From Candidatus Melainabacteria bacterium (GTDB lineage Bacteria; Cyanobacteriota; Vampirovibrionia; Obscuribacterales; Obscuribacteraceae), in NCBI GenBank assembly GCA_003242885.1, contig QKMZ01000006.1, positions 1,746,979-1,810,978 on the forward strand: 64,000 nucleotides of DNA, given 5' to 3'. The number at the start of each line of letters is the position of its first letter. Within the stretch, counting starts at the first letter, position 1. The position numbers were made by a program, and so were the translations under genes. Under the pieces are notes generated by a model. That model did not search any database. It was not told the origin of the DNA and saw only the letters and a program-made list of their open reading frames with translations. Positions 7,421 to 17,100 of the stretch are shown piece after piece.

Positions 7421-8644
7421 TTACATGTCTTTTAAAAGATTGCGTTTGGCAATTTCTCTGGAAAGCAGTTCGTTGACTTTTAAGGCACCAGCTAGGTTTA
7501 GGTGTGCCATGTCGACGAAGCAACTCTTTGGAAAGACTTTTTTATCGTCAAAGTCGATGAAAGCAAAGCCCGCTTTTTCCACAGCTTCTTTAGCTTCTTT
7601 GGGCCAACGCGCCTTGATTTCAGTCGGCACCAGCTTATCGTATTGCTCAGTGACAGGCATGTTCACCACAATTAGCTGAATCTTGTTTTGCTTACAGAGC
7701 TGCACGAACTTCAAGAAATAAACCTTCTCGTCTTCAAAGCGCCCTAGCTGAGGCGATGAATCGACAACATAGGTTTCCACGCGTTGTGCAGAAACTTTCG
7801 CAAATGGATTTTTTCTTTTGTTCTCGATTTCGACTTTAGAAAGAGCTCCTTCCATAACCGATTGGCGAGAAAAGAGATCTGAAACAGTGTTTGAGAGATT
7901 TCCCAAAATTTCAAAACGATGTTGATAAACACACACCAATGCACCAAGAGCAGAATCGAATTCAAAGCGCAGCCGATCGGGATTTTTCAATGTTTCCGGA
8001 TCAGAAATCATATTCCTGACCAGATTCACGAAATGGCTATTCCCAATTGAATCGCCAATCGATTGAAGCAGATTTCCATTGCTGGAACTCTTCGGATGCA
8101 GGAAAGAAAGGACACGATAGTATTCAGATTCAAAACTTCGAGGCATGCTTGCATCGAATAGGTCGCGAGATACCATCTCATAAATGATCACCTTGGGAGC
8201 TTTTTGAAACTCGACGAGCTTTTCTGTTTCGAGCCAAGCTTGGTTTGTCATCGCCCCGAAGCAAGCAAGGTTCTCCAGAGTAAATTTCTTGCCAGTGCTT
8301 GCTTCAATCGATTTTTGAAGCTGCACTGCTCCATGATAATTGCTCTTCAGTTCTTTATCTGTAAGAACACCAATAGAAGCATCACAGTCAAATGAAGAAG
8401 GAAACGCAACTGATGAACCAAGCAGAAGAGCGTCAGGATGTCTGTCAGACTGATAGAAGCTAGTTAGCTTTTCTGCAAATCCAGTGTCTACGAGTTTGTA
8501 ATAAGGACGAATAGCCTCACCGGTTGCAATAAAAAGCACCAATATCCAGATGAACATGCTTGAAAGCAAAGCGTTCTTCCCCTTGCCCGGCTTGATGTCG
8601 GCAACTGTTTCATCAGTAGATTTTGGTGGTGTCGCGACAGTCAT
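7421..8644 (-). CDS. SGNH/DltD-AlgJ-like membrane-anchored protein of the acylation operon
   Basis: A 407-residue protein with a short cytoplasmic tail, one membrane helix (about residues 24-44) and a large extracytoplasmic domain. SGNH-hydrolase features are present: block I as DALLLGSS (Ser77 or Ser78) and block V as DMAHLNLAGA (Asp378, His381). Proteins of this architecture (DltD, AlgJ/AlgX, PatB) partner MBOAT O-acyltransferases and finish acyl transfer to a cell-surface polymer. Its ATG lies 2 bases after the MBOAT stop codon, so translation is coupled. It is the last gene of a minus-strand operon that also contains an ACP and a malonyltransferase-like enzyme. The role in O-acylation is inferred from family and context; the acceptor polymer is unknown. 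Confidence 0.75.
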   Translation of the reverse strand: MTVATPPKSTDETVADIKPGKGKNALLSSMFIWILVLFIATGEAIRPYYKLVDTGFAEKLTSFYQSDRHPDALLLGSSVAFPSSFDCDASIGVLTDKELKSNYHGAVQLQKSIEASTGKKFTLENLACFGAMTNQAWLETEKLVEFQKAPKVIIYEMVSRDLFDASMPRSFESEYYRVLSFLHPKSSSNGNLLQSIGDSIGNSHFVNLVRNMISDPETLKNPDRLRFEFDSALGALVCVYQHRFEILGNLSNTVSDLFSRQSVMEGALSKVEIENKRKNPFAKVSAQRVETYVVDSSPQLGRFEDEKVYFLKFVQLCKQNKIQLIVVNMPVTEQYDKLVPTEIKARWPKEAKEAVEKAGFAFIDFDDKKVFPKSCFVDMAHLNLAGALKVNELLSREIAKRNLLKDM

Positions 8645-8646
8645 AT

Positions 8647-10104
8647 CTAAAACTGGAAGTAGATGAAGGGGCTGGAACTACGTGGAACAAAGATGAGCAT
8701 GATAAAGACCAGTAGCACCATATATGATGCCCTGATGGGAACAGGCACGCGCTTTAATAAACCGGACTCTTGCAATTTGCTTACGGGAATGTTGGCTAAA
8801 AGCAATGCGGCGACTATGCACAACACGACAGGAACAAAGACAGGCAATTCTGGTCTGGCTAAAATGTACTGCCCACCTATATTGGTTCCATGAAACGGAG
8901 TGAGCGTCAGCATTTTCTTCATCAGGGCTAGGTCTGTCTTCAGGTCGTGAATTCTGAATATGACAGCGCCCAAGCAAAACGTCTGAAACGTCAAAAATAT
9001 CGACAGCCAATTGAAATACTTACTCTCAAAAAACGATTTGAGAAACTCTGTGTTTTCTCGCCAGCGCTTGAAGTAATTGTTGATGACAAGACAAACGCCG
9101 AAATAGAAGCCCCACAAGACGAAATTCCACGATGCTCCGTGCCACAACCCGCATATCGTCATTGTGATCAAGGTTGCAATTGCAAAACGCGTATGTGAAC
9201 CGCGAAATCCGGAGATCGGTATCAACAAATAATCACGAAGCCAGGTAGTCAAACTCATATGCCAACGGCGCCACAGATCGGACATGCTGCTTGCGATGAA
9301 AGGCAAATTGAAATTGAGCGGAATTCGATAGCCGAAGAGCATTGCAGAGCCTCTTGCAATGTCTGTATAGCCGGAAAAATCAAAATACACTTGAAACGCA
9401 AATGCGTATGCGAAAAGCCACAGTTCCGGCGCGGAATAGGAGTTGATAGTATTGGCCATCATATCGACCACAGTCGCCAGATTGTTGGCAATCAACACTT
9501 TCTTCGCCAAGCCCAAGATAATCAGCGGAACGCCTTCATCAAGATAGGAAAGTTGGAATTTTTTCTCTTCCTGTATCTGTTTGGAAAAATCTTGATAGCG
9601 CTTGATGGGTCCGGCAATTTGCGTCGGAAAGAAGGCAGCAAACAACGCAAAGAGCGTGAACGAATCAAGCGGTTTGTTGCCCCGATAGATGTCGACTAAG
9701 TAGTGAATGAACTCAAAGACGAAGAACGAAATTCCCAGGGGCAAAATAACGTTTAGTGCAAAGTGTGCGCTCTGGTGACCGACAAGGTTGTATGCACTCA
9801 ATGCAGAATCAATGAAGAAATTGGCATATTTGAAGTAAGCCAGGCATAGAAGGTTGGCAGCCAAGCCGATAATCAGGAGTTTTTTCTTCCTAGGCTTCTC
9901 ACCGCCATTGTGGATGAGCTTGCCCCAGTAGAAATTGAAAACAGTCAGGGCAATAACAAGCAGCACCATGATTGGATTCCAGCTCATGTAGAAGATGTAG
10001 CTGGCCAAAAGCAAAAGCGGCAGCCGAAATGGCTTAGGGCTAAGCCAAAACGCCAAGACAACCGTTGGCAGGAAAAACAAATATTCGAGGCTGGAAAACA
10101 GCAT
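8647..10104 (-). CDS. MBOAT family O-acyltransferase (AlgI/DltB-like)
   Basis: A 485-residue polytopic membrane protein with the MBOAT pattern: N-terminal FSSLEYLFFLPTVV, a central YFDFSGYTDIARGSAMLFGY segment, SDLWRRWHMSLTTWLRDY, and GLWHGASWNFVLWG carrying the conserved catalytic histidine (His322). Family members pass acyl groups across the membrane to alginate, teichoic acid or peptidoglycan. It lies 103 bases after the FabD-like gene and is coupled to the SGNH gene. The presence of an ACP in the same operon points to a DltB-like mechanism, in which acyl-ACP is the donor, rather than acyl-CoA. No clear Shine-Dalgarno precedes the ATG. Family call is firm; donor and acceptor are inferred. 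Confidence 0.9.
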   Translation of the reverse strand: MLFSSLEYLFFLPTVVLAFWLSPKPFRLPLLLLASYIFYMSWNPIMVLLVIALTVFNFYWGKLIHNGGEKPRKKKLLIIGLAANLLCLAYFKYANFFIDSALSAYNLVGHQSAHFALNVILPLGISFFVFEFIHYLVDIYRGNKPLDSFTLFALFAAFFPTQIAGPIKRYQDFSKQIQEEKKFQLSYLDEGVPLIILGLAKKVLIANNLATVVDMMANTINSYSAPELWLFAYAFAFQVYFDFSGYTDIARGSAMLFGYRIPLNFNLPFIASSMSDLWRRWHMSLTTWLRDYLLIPISGFRGSHTRFAIATLITMTICGLWHGASWNFVLWGFYFGVCLVINNYFKRWRENTEFLKSFFESKYFNWLSIFLTFQTFCLGAVIFRIHDLKTDLALMKKMLTLTPFHGTNIGGQYILARPELPVFVPVVLCIVAALLLANIPVSKLQESGLLKRVPVPIRASYMVLLVFIMLIFVPRSSSPFIYFQF

Positions 10105-10207
10105 AAGGCGAAGTTCTGTTACTCGCAGAAGCCCCCAATTTTAACATGTAAAGCACCCGAAAACGCCCAATGTGCCTGTTCTTTGCGAATTCAAGATGAG
10201 CGAAAAC

Positions 10208-11143
10208 TTAGGACTTAGCTTTGGCCAATTCATCGCCGCAATAGGCTGAGAATTCGGCATGTCGATCAATGAAAAAACCGAATTTGGTTAGAACATTTCC
10301 ATATCCAACTTCGACAAAACGATCACAGCCGAGATTCACCAGGGTCTTTACACCCGCGCTCCATTGAACTGCGGAAGTAACATGACTGACCAACTCCTTC
10401 TTTTGCGCTGTGATTTCGATTGGCAAAAGCTCTCCTGTGACATTGTTAATAACAGGAACCAGAGGCGCTTTCCAATCGCAACTTTCCAAGTAAGCGGAAA
10501 ACTTCTGCCCCGCCGCAGCGACGAGAGGGCAGTGCCAAGCCCCGGCCACCGGTAATTCTTGCAAGCGTTTTGGGGAAAACTCCGCCAGCTTTTCCATCGC
10601 AAGTTTCACGGCCTGCTTGCTGCCGGCTAGAGAGTATTGCCCAAGGCAATTGATATTGCTGATGAAAATCTCTTCTCCGGCCTGTTGCAACGCCGTTATT
10701 ACAGGCTCTATGTCAGGCAAGGCCGGTCCAACAATAGCAAGCATTGCACCAGGTGTTGATTGAGCGCATTCGTCCAGAAAAGTTGAACGAGCATTAGTCA
10801 ACTTAACCAGAAAGGGAAAATCGAAACAGGAAGCTGCGTGCATAGCCATAAACTGACCTACGCTGTAACCAGCGAAATACTCAGGCTTCTCGAGTCCAGC
10901 TTTCAAAAAGCGTTCGAGCGACAATTTGCTTGCCAGAATCGTGAACAACGAACTGAGCAAATGACTGTTGAAAGATTCCGGATTCTTTTCCACCGCCTCG
11001 AGGGGTGCATAACCTAACTCATCGACGATTACCCCATAGTAATCATCGAAGGATTTGTCTGCAAAATAACCGTCCAGCATCTTCGGCGCGTGCGCACCCT
11101 GACCGGGAAACAGGAGCGCCAGCTTACCAGCCCCACTTTCCAT
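10208..11143 (-). CDS. Malonyl-CoA:ACP transacylase-like protein (FabD family)
   Basis: A 311-residue FabD-fold acyltransferase. The full catalytic set is visible and spaced as in E. coli FabD: LLFPGQGAH (Gln15), nucleophile GYSVGQF (Ser94), the carboxylate-binding arginine in TNARSTFL (Arg119, 25 residues on), AWHCPL (His204) and AVQW near the C-terminus. The nucleophile elbow is GYSVGQ rather than the usual GHSxGE. The retained arginine favours malonyl or another carboxyacyl group. I start at the ATG at 11143, which has GGAGG eight bases upstream; a TTG at 11158 lies before that site and is unlikely. It sits between an ACP and an MBOAT gene rather than with fatty-acid-synthesis genes, so it probably loads the neighbouring ACP. 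It could instead be the housekeeping enzyme. Confidence 0.85.
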   Translation of the reverse strand: MESGAGKLALLFPGQGAHAPKMLDGYFADKSFDDYYGVIVDELGYAPLEAVEKNPESFNSHLLSSLFTILASKLSLERFLKAGLEKPEYFAGYSVGQFMAMHAASCFDFPFLVKLTNARSTFLDECAQSTPGAMLAIVGPALPDIEPVITALQQAGEEIFISNINCLGQYSLAGSKQAVKLAMEKLAEFSPKRLQELPVAGAWHCPLVAAAGQKFSAYLESCDWKAPLVPVINNVTGELLPIEITAQKKELVSHVTSAVQWSAGVKTLVNLGCDRFVEVGYGNVLTKFGFFIDRHAEFSAYCGDELAKAKS

Positions 11144-11189
11144 ATGCAAAACCTCCAAGGAATGCGCTGCGCGCTATCGGTCAAAGGTT

Positions 11190-11471
11190 CTAAGAATTGA
11201 TCTTTTTCACGATCGTTTGAGTGATGTTTTTCGCCGTATTCAAATTGCCGGCGAACAACTCTTCATCTTCAAAACGTATCTTGAATTCGCCTTCGAGCCA
11301 CTTAACGAGTTCAAGAAAACCGTAGGAATCGATGAGCCCCTCTGCGAAAAAGTCGGTGTCATCATTTACCTGATCAGCAAATTCAATTTTGAATTTTTTA
11401 GTGATGAACTGTTTGACGCGCGGTTCGGTTGACTCAAACGAAGCCGGTAAAGTGCTGTTATCTGTTTGCAT
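11190..11471 (-). CDS. Acyl/peptidyl carrier protein (DltC-like)
   Basis: A 93-residue acidic carrier protein. The phosphopantetheine site is in GLIDSYGF (Ser49), followed by the recognition helix ELVKWLEGEF and a second acidic helix. It differs from the DSLD-V/T-x-E pattern of fatty-acid AcpP and resembles DltC-like or specialised carrier proteins. AAGGA precedes the ATG. The stop is 46 bases upstream of the FabD-like start. It would carry an acyl group as a thioester to the MBOAT protein; a separate phosphopantetheinyl transferase would be needed and none is visible in the window. The carrier-protein assignment is firm; the acyl group is inferred. Confidence 0.88.
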   Translation of the reverse strand: MQTDNSTLPASFESTEPRVKQFITKKFKIEFADQVNDDTDFFAEGLIDSYGFLELVKWLEGEFKIRFEDEELFAGNLNTAKNITQTIVKKINS

Positions 11472-11532
11472 AATTCCTTACTCAGGAGCGAGACTCCCAT
11501 TTGATATCGATATTAAAAACGCTGGACTTATT

Positions 11533-12072
11533 TTAGAGTGAGGCGCGAGTTGATTGGCGGACCAAATTGCCGGCTTCACCATATTCAAACGCTTCAATTT
11601 CAGCAGCAGAAACGTTCATTCCTTGCAGCTTATTGGAATGTCCAAGCGTAACCATTCTGTCGAGAATGGTGAAAATGTCTTCGCAGTATCTAGCCAGAGC
11701 GCGTCCTTGCGGCACTACATCTTCGACAGCTGCAGCAATATAAAAGTCAGACACAATCTGCAATGGAGTGGTGCCTTTTTCTCCACGATTTTCGCTATGG
11801 GAGCTTTGGAAACGAAGAGTGAGCGGCGAGCCGGGCTGGGAAAGAATAGTCAGTTTGCGATTAAAGCCTGAGTTATTAAGCTCGAATTCGCCAATCAATT
11901 GATTGAACGCGGCTGGACCGGTGGGAAGGTTGCCCTGCATCTTACCGGGATTGGTGCCCAATTCTTGAGCAAGCAACTCTACGAGGCGGGCAAATGCCGC
12001 AACGCCTTGAAGATCAATTGTTGTGCCCTGAGCATTCTTTGCTGGGGCTGGTGACGGAACATCGGAGCTCAT
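11533..12072 (-). CDS. Conserved hypothetical protein, first gene of the acylation operon
   Basis: About 179 residues, soluble, without signal peptide or membrane helix. I do not recognise a family. The N-terminus is proline-rich, the middle (GEFELNNSGFNRKLTILS... PLTLRFQS) looks like beta strands, and the C-terminal half looks helical. It lies 61 bases upstream of the ACP gene, so it is probably the promoter-proximal gene of the operon. Two starts are possible: ATG at 12084, which directly abuts GAGAGG, and ATG at 12072, which places the same site 12 bases upstream. I chose 12072. A regulatory or chaperone-like role for the carrier system is conceivable but unsupported. Confidence 0.6.
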   Translation of the reverse strand: MSSDVPSPAPAKNAQGTTIDLQGVAAFARLVELLAQELGTNPGKMQGNLPTGPAAFNQLIGEFELNNSGFNRKLTILSQPGSPLTLRFQSSHSENRGEKGTTPLQIVSDFYIAAAVEDVVPQGRALARYCEDIFTILDRMVTLGHSNKLQGMNVSAAEIEAFEYGEAGNLVRQSTRASL

Positions 12073-12084
12073 ACTCAATGACAT

Positions 12085-12410
12085 CCTCTCGAATAAAGCG
12101 ATTGCTTATTGATGGGTTATGTAAGCGGCATACAACAGAAATACTGTGCTTTTCGCCGTCAAATCATCATCTCAGCTACATGTCAAATATTCAAGTAGAA
12201 GCCGCTTGATAATCGGCTCACAAAGCCGATTTGTAAGCCACGACACATACTGACAATTCAAAAGACTCTGTCTATTACAGGGTTTTTAACTGATTCCACA
12301 GGCAAAAGCGTCACCGCTACACATCATGACAAGCCGAAAAGGGTCCAGAATTGTTGATGTCGTAAACTGCTGGCGTAAAATAAGGCGCGAACAAATCAAT
12401 TTTCTGAACC
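12085..12410. other. Divergent intergenic region with hairpin
   Basis: About 325 bases between the acylation operon (minus) and mqnP (plus); both promoters must lie here. A perfect 8-bp inverted repeat, AATCGGCT at 12211-12218 and AGCCGATT at 12224-12231 with a 5-base loop, is the main structure. No T-run follows on either strand, so it looks more like an operator or RNA hairpin than a terminator. No small gene is convincing. Confidence 0.45.
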
Positions 12411-13313
12411 ATGACCGCAAGTAACGAAACCGCTAAAACTCTAGATCTCGCAACGACCACAAAAGAGTGGACCGAAATGATCAAGCTCGAACATACGGTG
12501 TTCGCGCTGCCTTTCGCGCTTTCAGGTCTTGTTCTGGCATCGCAAAAACTGCCCGGCTGGGATGTTGTCTTTTGGACAGTCCTTGCATTTACTGGCGCAC
12601 GTGCAGGTGCGATGACTTTGAATCGCTTAATAGACTCAAAAATTGACTCACGCAACCCGCGCACCAGCAGCCGTGCCATACCAGCCGGACGAATAAAAGG
12701 AATGCACGCGGCAATCTTTGCTGTGATCTCATTCCTGATAATGTTGTTCGCTGCTTCACATTTGCCGCCGCTTTGCCTCTACCTTTCTCCGATTGCACTT
12801 TTCTGGCTGAGCTTTTATTCCTATACAAAACGGATTACCTGGCTTTGCCACATCGTACTCGGCATCGCACTTGGCGGTGCAGCGTTGGGAGGTTGGGTGG
12901 CAGCAGGAGGAATGTTGGACACTGCCGCGCCATGGCTTCTGGCGCTTGCCGTGAGCACATGGGTAGCCGGTTTCGACATCATTTATGCATGCCAGGATTT
13001 CGATATCGACAAGAGAGAAAAGCTACATAGTATTCCGTCCCGTTTCGGGATTGCCTCTGCTCTGAATATTTCGACCGCACTGCATGTAGTGACGGTAACG
13101 GCATTGTCGCTTTTGGGCTTACAAACAAACGCAGGAGTCGCTTACTGGGTCGGGCTCGTAATAATAGGAGTGATGCTCTTTTATGAGCACAGCCTGGTCA
13201 AAGCGAACGATTTGAGCAAAGTGAATGCAGCATTCTTCAACGTGAACGGCGTGGTGAGTATTCTTGCCTTTTTTGCTATTTTGATCGACCGCATACTACA
13301 GACAACTCGCTAG
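12411..13313 (+). CDS. mqnP: UbiA-family prenyltransferase, MqnP-type (menaquinone, futalosine pathway)
   Basis: A 300-residue integral membrane prenyltransferase. The first aspartate-rich motif is NRLIDSKIDSRNPRT (Asn71, Asp75, Asp79) and the second is GFDIIYACQDFDIDKRE (Asp189 to Asp200); together they bind the prenyl diphosphate through magnesium. The NPRT/S-R-x-IPAG continuation and the overall length match MqnP, which prenylates the naphthoate in the futalosine menaquinone pathway, better than UbiA or MenA. The next gene, a parvulin, starts 7 bases after the stop, so the two may be cotranscribed although no functional tie is apparent. Specificity is inferred from motif style only. Confidence 0.82.
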   Translation: MTASNETAKTLDLATTTKEWTEMIKLEHTVFALPFALSGLVLASQKLPGWDVVFWTVLAFTGARAGAMTLNRLIDSKIDSRNPRTSSRAIPAGRIKGMHAAIFAVISFLIMLFAASHLPPLCLYLSPIALFWLSFYSYTKRITWLCHIVLGIALGGAALGGWVAAGGMLDTAAPWLLALAVSTWVAGFDIIYACQDFDIDKREKLHSIPSRFGIASALNISTALHVVTVTALSLLGLQTNAGVAYWVGLVIIGVMLFYEHSLVKANDLSKVNAAFFNVNGVVSILAFFAILIDRILQTTR

Positions 13314-13320
13314 GCATCGA

Positions 13321-14100
13321 ATGATTGACTTGTCGGCAACCTTGTTTTGGGTCAACCAAAGACCAATAGCAGGAGAAACTCTGCGTCAGTTGTTACTTTT
13401 CGAAGATGATGGCACCTTCCTTACTGAGTTAGTTGAACAATCAGTTGTAGACGCAGAATGCGAGAGAAGGCAGATTGAAGTCAAGCCACAAGCAGTAAGC
13501 AACGAAATGAATTCGATTCGTAGATCAAAACGCCTGTACTCAAAGGTCGAAACTGAGAAATGGCTTCAGGAAAATGGGCTCAACGATAGTGACTTCGAAA
13601 ATCTGGTCAAGGCTAGAGTCCGACGAAAAGAATTAAAAAATCAAATCGTCGAAGGAAAAATTGAAAAATATTTTGCCATGGAGAAGTGGCGCTTTGATTC
13701 TGCGGAACTCTACAGAATTAGAGTCAGCAAGAAATCAACGGCAGAGGAGCTGACCGCACAGTTAAAAGAAGGAACAGAATTCTTCGGTTTGGCAAAAAAA
13801 TATAGCGACGAAAAATCCACTTCGCAATCATGCGGATATATCGGAAAAATCATGAGAGAGCAAATGCGGCCTGAAATCGAGAGTCAGATATTCAAAGCCC
13901 AAAATGGAGAAATAGTCGGACCAATTGAGTCAGTTGACGGTTTTCATATTTACCTGGTGGAAAGAATCGAGCTGGCAAAACTTGACGAGTCAGTCATCCT
14001 CAAGATTGAAGACAAACTCTTCCAAGAGTGGTTAAAAGAACATATGGACCTGGTTGAAATCAGTTATAAACAACAATCTGCCAACGAAATGAGCCGTTGA
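13321..14100 (+). CDS. Parvulin-type peptidylprolyl isomerase linked to peptide export
   Basis: A 259-residue soluble protein. Residues about 1-120 are a SurA-like helical region; residues about 130-225 form a parvulin domain, with YRIRVSKKSTAEELTAQL, FFGLAKKYSDEKSTSQSCGYIG and IVGPIESVDGFHIYLVERIE matching the rotamase beta/alpha pattern. There is no signal peptide, so it should act in the cytoplasm. Such signal-less parvulins are commonly next to peptidase-containing ABC exporters in cyanobacteria and may keep the exported peptide in a transport-ready form. It is followed 36 bases later by just such an exporter. Cis-trans isomerase activity is plausible; the substrate is inferred. Confidence 0.78.
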   Translation: MIDLSATLFWVNQRPIAGETLRQLLLFEDDGTFLTELVEQSVVDAECERRQIEVKPQAVSNEMNSIRRSKRLYSKVETEKWLQENGLNDSDFENLVKARVRRKELKNQIVEGKIEKYFAMEKWRFDSAELYRIRVSKKSTAEELTAQLKEGTEFFGLAKKYSDEKSTSQSCGYIGKIMREQMRPEIESQIFKAQNGEIVGPIESVDGFHIYLVERIELAKLDESVILKIEDKLFQEWLKEHMDLVEISYKQQSANEMSR

Positions 14101-14136
14101 GTGATAGAGATGAGTTGCACAAGTCAGCTTTAAACA

Positions 14137-17100
14137 TTGAAGAGTGAAGCATCGGGCAAGAAAGTATTCGAAGGCGTAAACGGCGCCTGCCTTTTGGACG
14201 ACGTCACGTTGAGCCAAATTTTGAGCACTGGCAAAAGAATACAGTTAGATCTTGGTGACACTCTTCCAGCTGATGCAAATAACAGTTCGTACGTCCTAAT
14301 CAGCGGCGGAATCCGACTGTTAAAGACGTTGAAGAATGGCGAACAATTTACGACCGCTCTGCTTGACGAAAAGGGCCAAATCTTCGGCTCTCGGATCATT
14401 GTTCAAGAGCCATCAGATCTTGAAGTTGCCAGAGCAACTGAGACTACTATTATCGTCCAATTCGACAAAACAACGATTTCTAAATTGTGCGAGTCCAATT
14501 CTGCTTTTCGCGACAAGCTCTTGCGCTGGGAGCTTATACACTTCGCGCTGAACAAACTGAAAGACCTGCCTCAGTGGCAAGGTGTAACGGCAACCCAAAT
14601 TCAAAAACTGCTTGCCGATGGCAACCTCGTCCAATTATCGGCCGGACAATCTTTAGAGGTGACAATTCCACATGTCCAGTCAGGAGTTCTCCTTTGCTCT
14701 GGTAATTGCGAGATGTCCGGCAAAGGTGATTACTCAGCATTGCAAGAGGGCACTGCCGAGAAAGTCTTAGACTCTGAAGCAGACACCATCTCACTGCGCG
14801 CAAAATCCACCAGTACGATTTTTATTGGACAGTTTTCGAATATCAAAAATATTCTCGACGACGGTCCCCAAAGAGAACCAAGCTTGCAGGCCATTCAATT
14901 CCAGCCCGAATCAAGCAATCTGGAAACAAAGCATGAAGAGAAATCCACGGGTAAAGAAACGCCAACAGAAATATCCAGCAGTCCAATAAATTGGGTAAGA
15001 AAAAAATTTCACCAATATCCCATGATAGTTCAGATGAGCGCGATGGACTGCGGCGTCGCTTGCCTGGCAATGGTGATTGCCTATTTCGGCTCCTCTGTCA
15101 GCATGAACCGTTTGCGGGAATTAGCCAAAGTTACAAATCAGGGCACAGACTTAAAATCCCTCTCGGATGCCGCAGAAACAGTAGGCTTTCTGGCAAGAGG
15201 CGTAAAGGCAAATTACGAAGGTCTTCTTCAATTGAATTTGCCGCTGATCTGCCACTGGGGCAGCAACCACTACGTTGTGCTATACGAAATCGACGCTGCA
15301 GAAGTCACTATCGCCGATCCTGCAGATGATTTACTAACGCTGCCTCGGTCCAAATTTTTGGAACGCTACAGTGGCTTCGCTCTGGAACTCACACCGACAG
15401 TCCAGCTAGCAAGCAATAAGAAAGAAATGCCGGCTTTGGGTAGATACACCGCCCTTTTGAAAACACACAAGAAATCGCTGATCGATATTGCGTTAGCTTC
15501 AGTAATCATCCAAATTTTGATGCTTGCTACGCCACTTTTTACGCAAGTCATCGTCGACAAGGTTTTAATCCATCAAAGCCTGTCTATGCTGAACGTCCTT
15601 CTTCTAGGCATGATTTTGCTTAGTCTGTTTCAGACTGTCGTATCGGCATTGCGGTCATATTTCATGGCATTTACAGGCATGAAACTAGACCAGGCACTGT
15701 TCGTGCAGTTTTACAAGCATGTTCTATCGCTGCCACTGGCATTTTTCGAGGAGCGCACGCAGGGCGACATAATGACCCGCTTTGCAGAAAATCGAAAAAT
15801 TCGCGAGTTAATGAGCGGGTCGACATTAGCAACATTGATAGATGTTTTGATGGCTTTCGCTTATCTGGCAATCATCTTTTTCTATAACTTCAGTTTTGGA
15901 ATTTTTACTCTCATATACATAGGATTTTTTGCTGTCATTGCATTCGCGGTTGCTCCCACCTTGAGGACAATCAGACGAAGATGCTTTCACAAAGATGTAG
16001 CAGCTAATTCATTTCTGCTTGAGTCAGTAAGAGGCATTGAAAAAATAAAATCGGCTGCCTCAGAGAACAGGACTAGATGGGCATGGGAACTGCGTTTTGT
16101 TGATGCTCTAAACGCCAACTTCAAAGGCACCCTGGTAGCACGTTCGACTCAACTTCTTTGCGAGCTGGTGCATATTGCAGGCAATGTTGTTCTGCTTTGG
16201 TTCGGTGCACATCTAGTTATTCAAGAAACGATCTCAATCGGTCAGCTGATGGCAATGAATTTGATGGTTGCCCGAATCAGTGAACCAATTCTTCATGTCG
16301 TTGATGTTTGGGACGAATTGCAGGATGTGACAGTGTCTCTCGAAAGGCTAAACGATGTGTTGGATCAAACACCGGAAGAAGTAGATTCTCAATCGAAGTT
16401 GGTACTGCCCTCTCTAGAAGGAAAGATTCGTTTCGACCAGGTGACTTTCCGTTATCAGGGCAACACTTCGAAAAACGCCTTGCAAAATGTTTCTTTCACG
16501 ATTGAACCAGGACAAATGATAGGAATTGCCGGTAGAAGTGGTTGCGGTAAAAGTACCCTTCTTAAACTCGTTCAAGGACTCTATCCGCCGACCGATGGTC
16601 GGGTTTTCATGGATGATCACGACCTGAGCCACATTTCTCTGTCGTCGCTGCGGACAAAAGTGGGCGTGGTAGCGCAGCATGAATATCTTTTTCGAGGCAG
16701 CATCCGCGAGGCAATTTCATATTACGACCCGGAAGCAACCGCTCAACAGGTTATTGAAGCAGCTAAGATGGCGGGAATTCATGATTTCATTTCCACACTT
16801 CCACGCGGCTATGATTATGAGCTTACCGAAGGCGGCAGCAATCTATCAGGTGGTCAAAGGCAGCGCCTGGCCATTGCACGTGCAATTGTTCATAACCCGA
16901 AGATATTGATTTTTGACGAAGCGACCAGTTTTCTTGATTCTGAATCAGAAAAAGCAATTCAAAGCAGCCTGGCAAAATTGCGTGGCAACCGCACAATGAT
17001 AGTGGTTGCGCATCGGCTCTCCACAATTCGTGAGGCAGATACTATCTTCGTCATGGACAGAGGACAAATAATAGAGACTGGAAGCCACGCGGCGCTTCTG

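Noticed and set aside
9259..9699. 146-codon plus-strand frame antisense to the MBOAT gene
   Set aside because: Composition is basic and irregular and mirrors conserved MBOAT codons; a shadow of the real gene.
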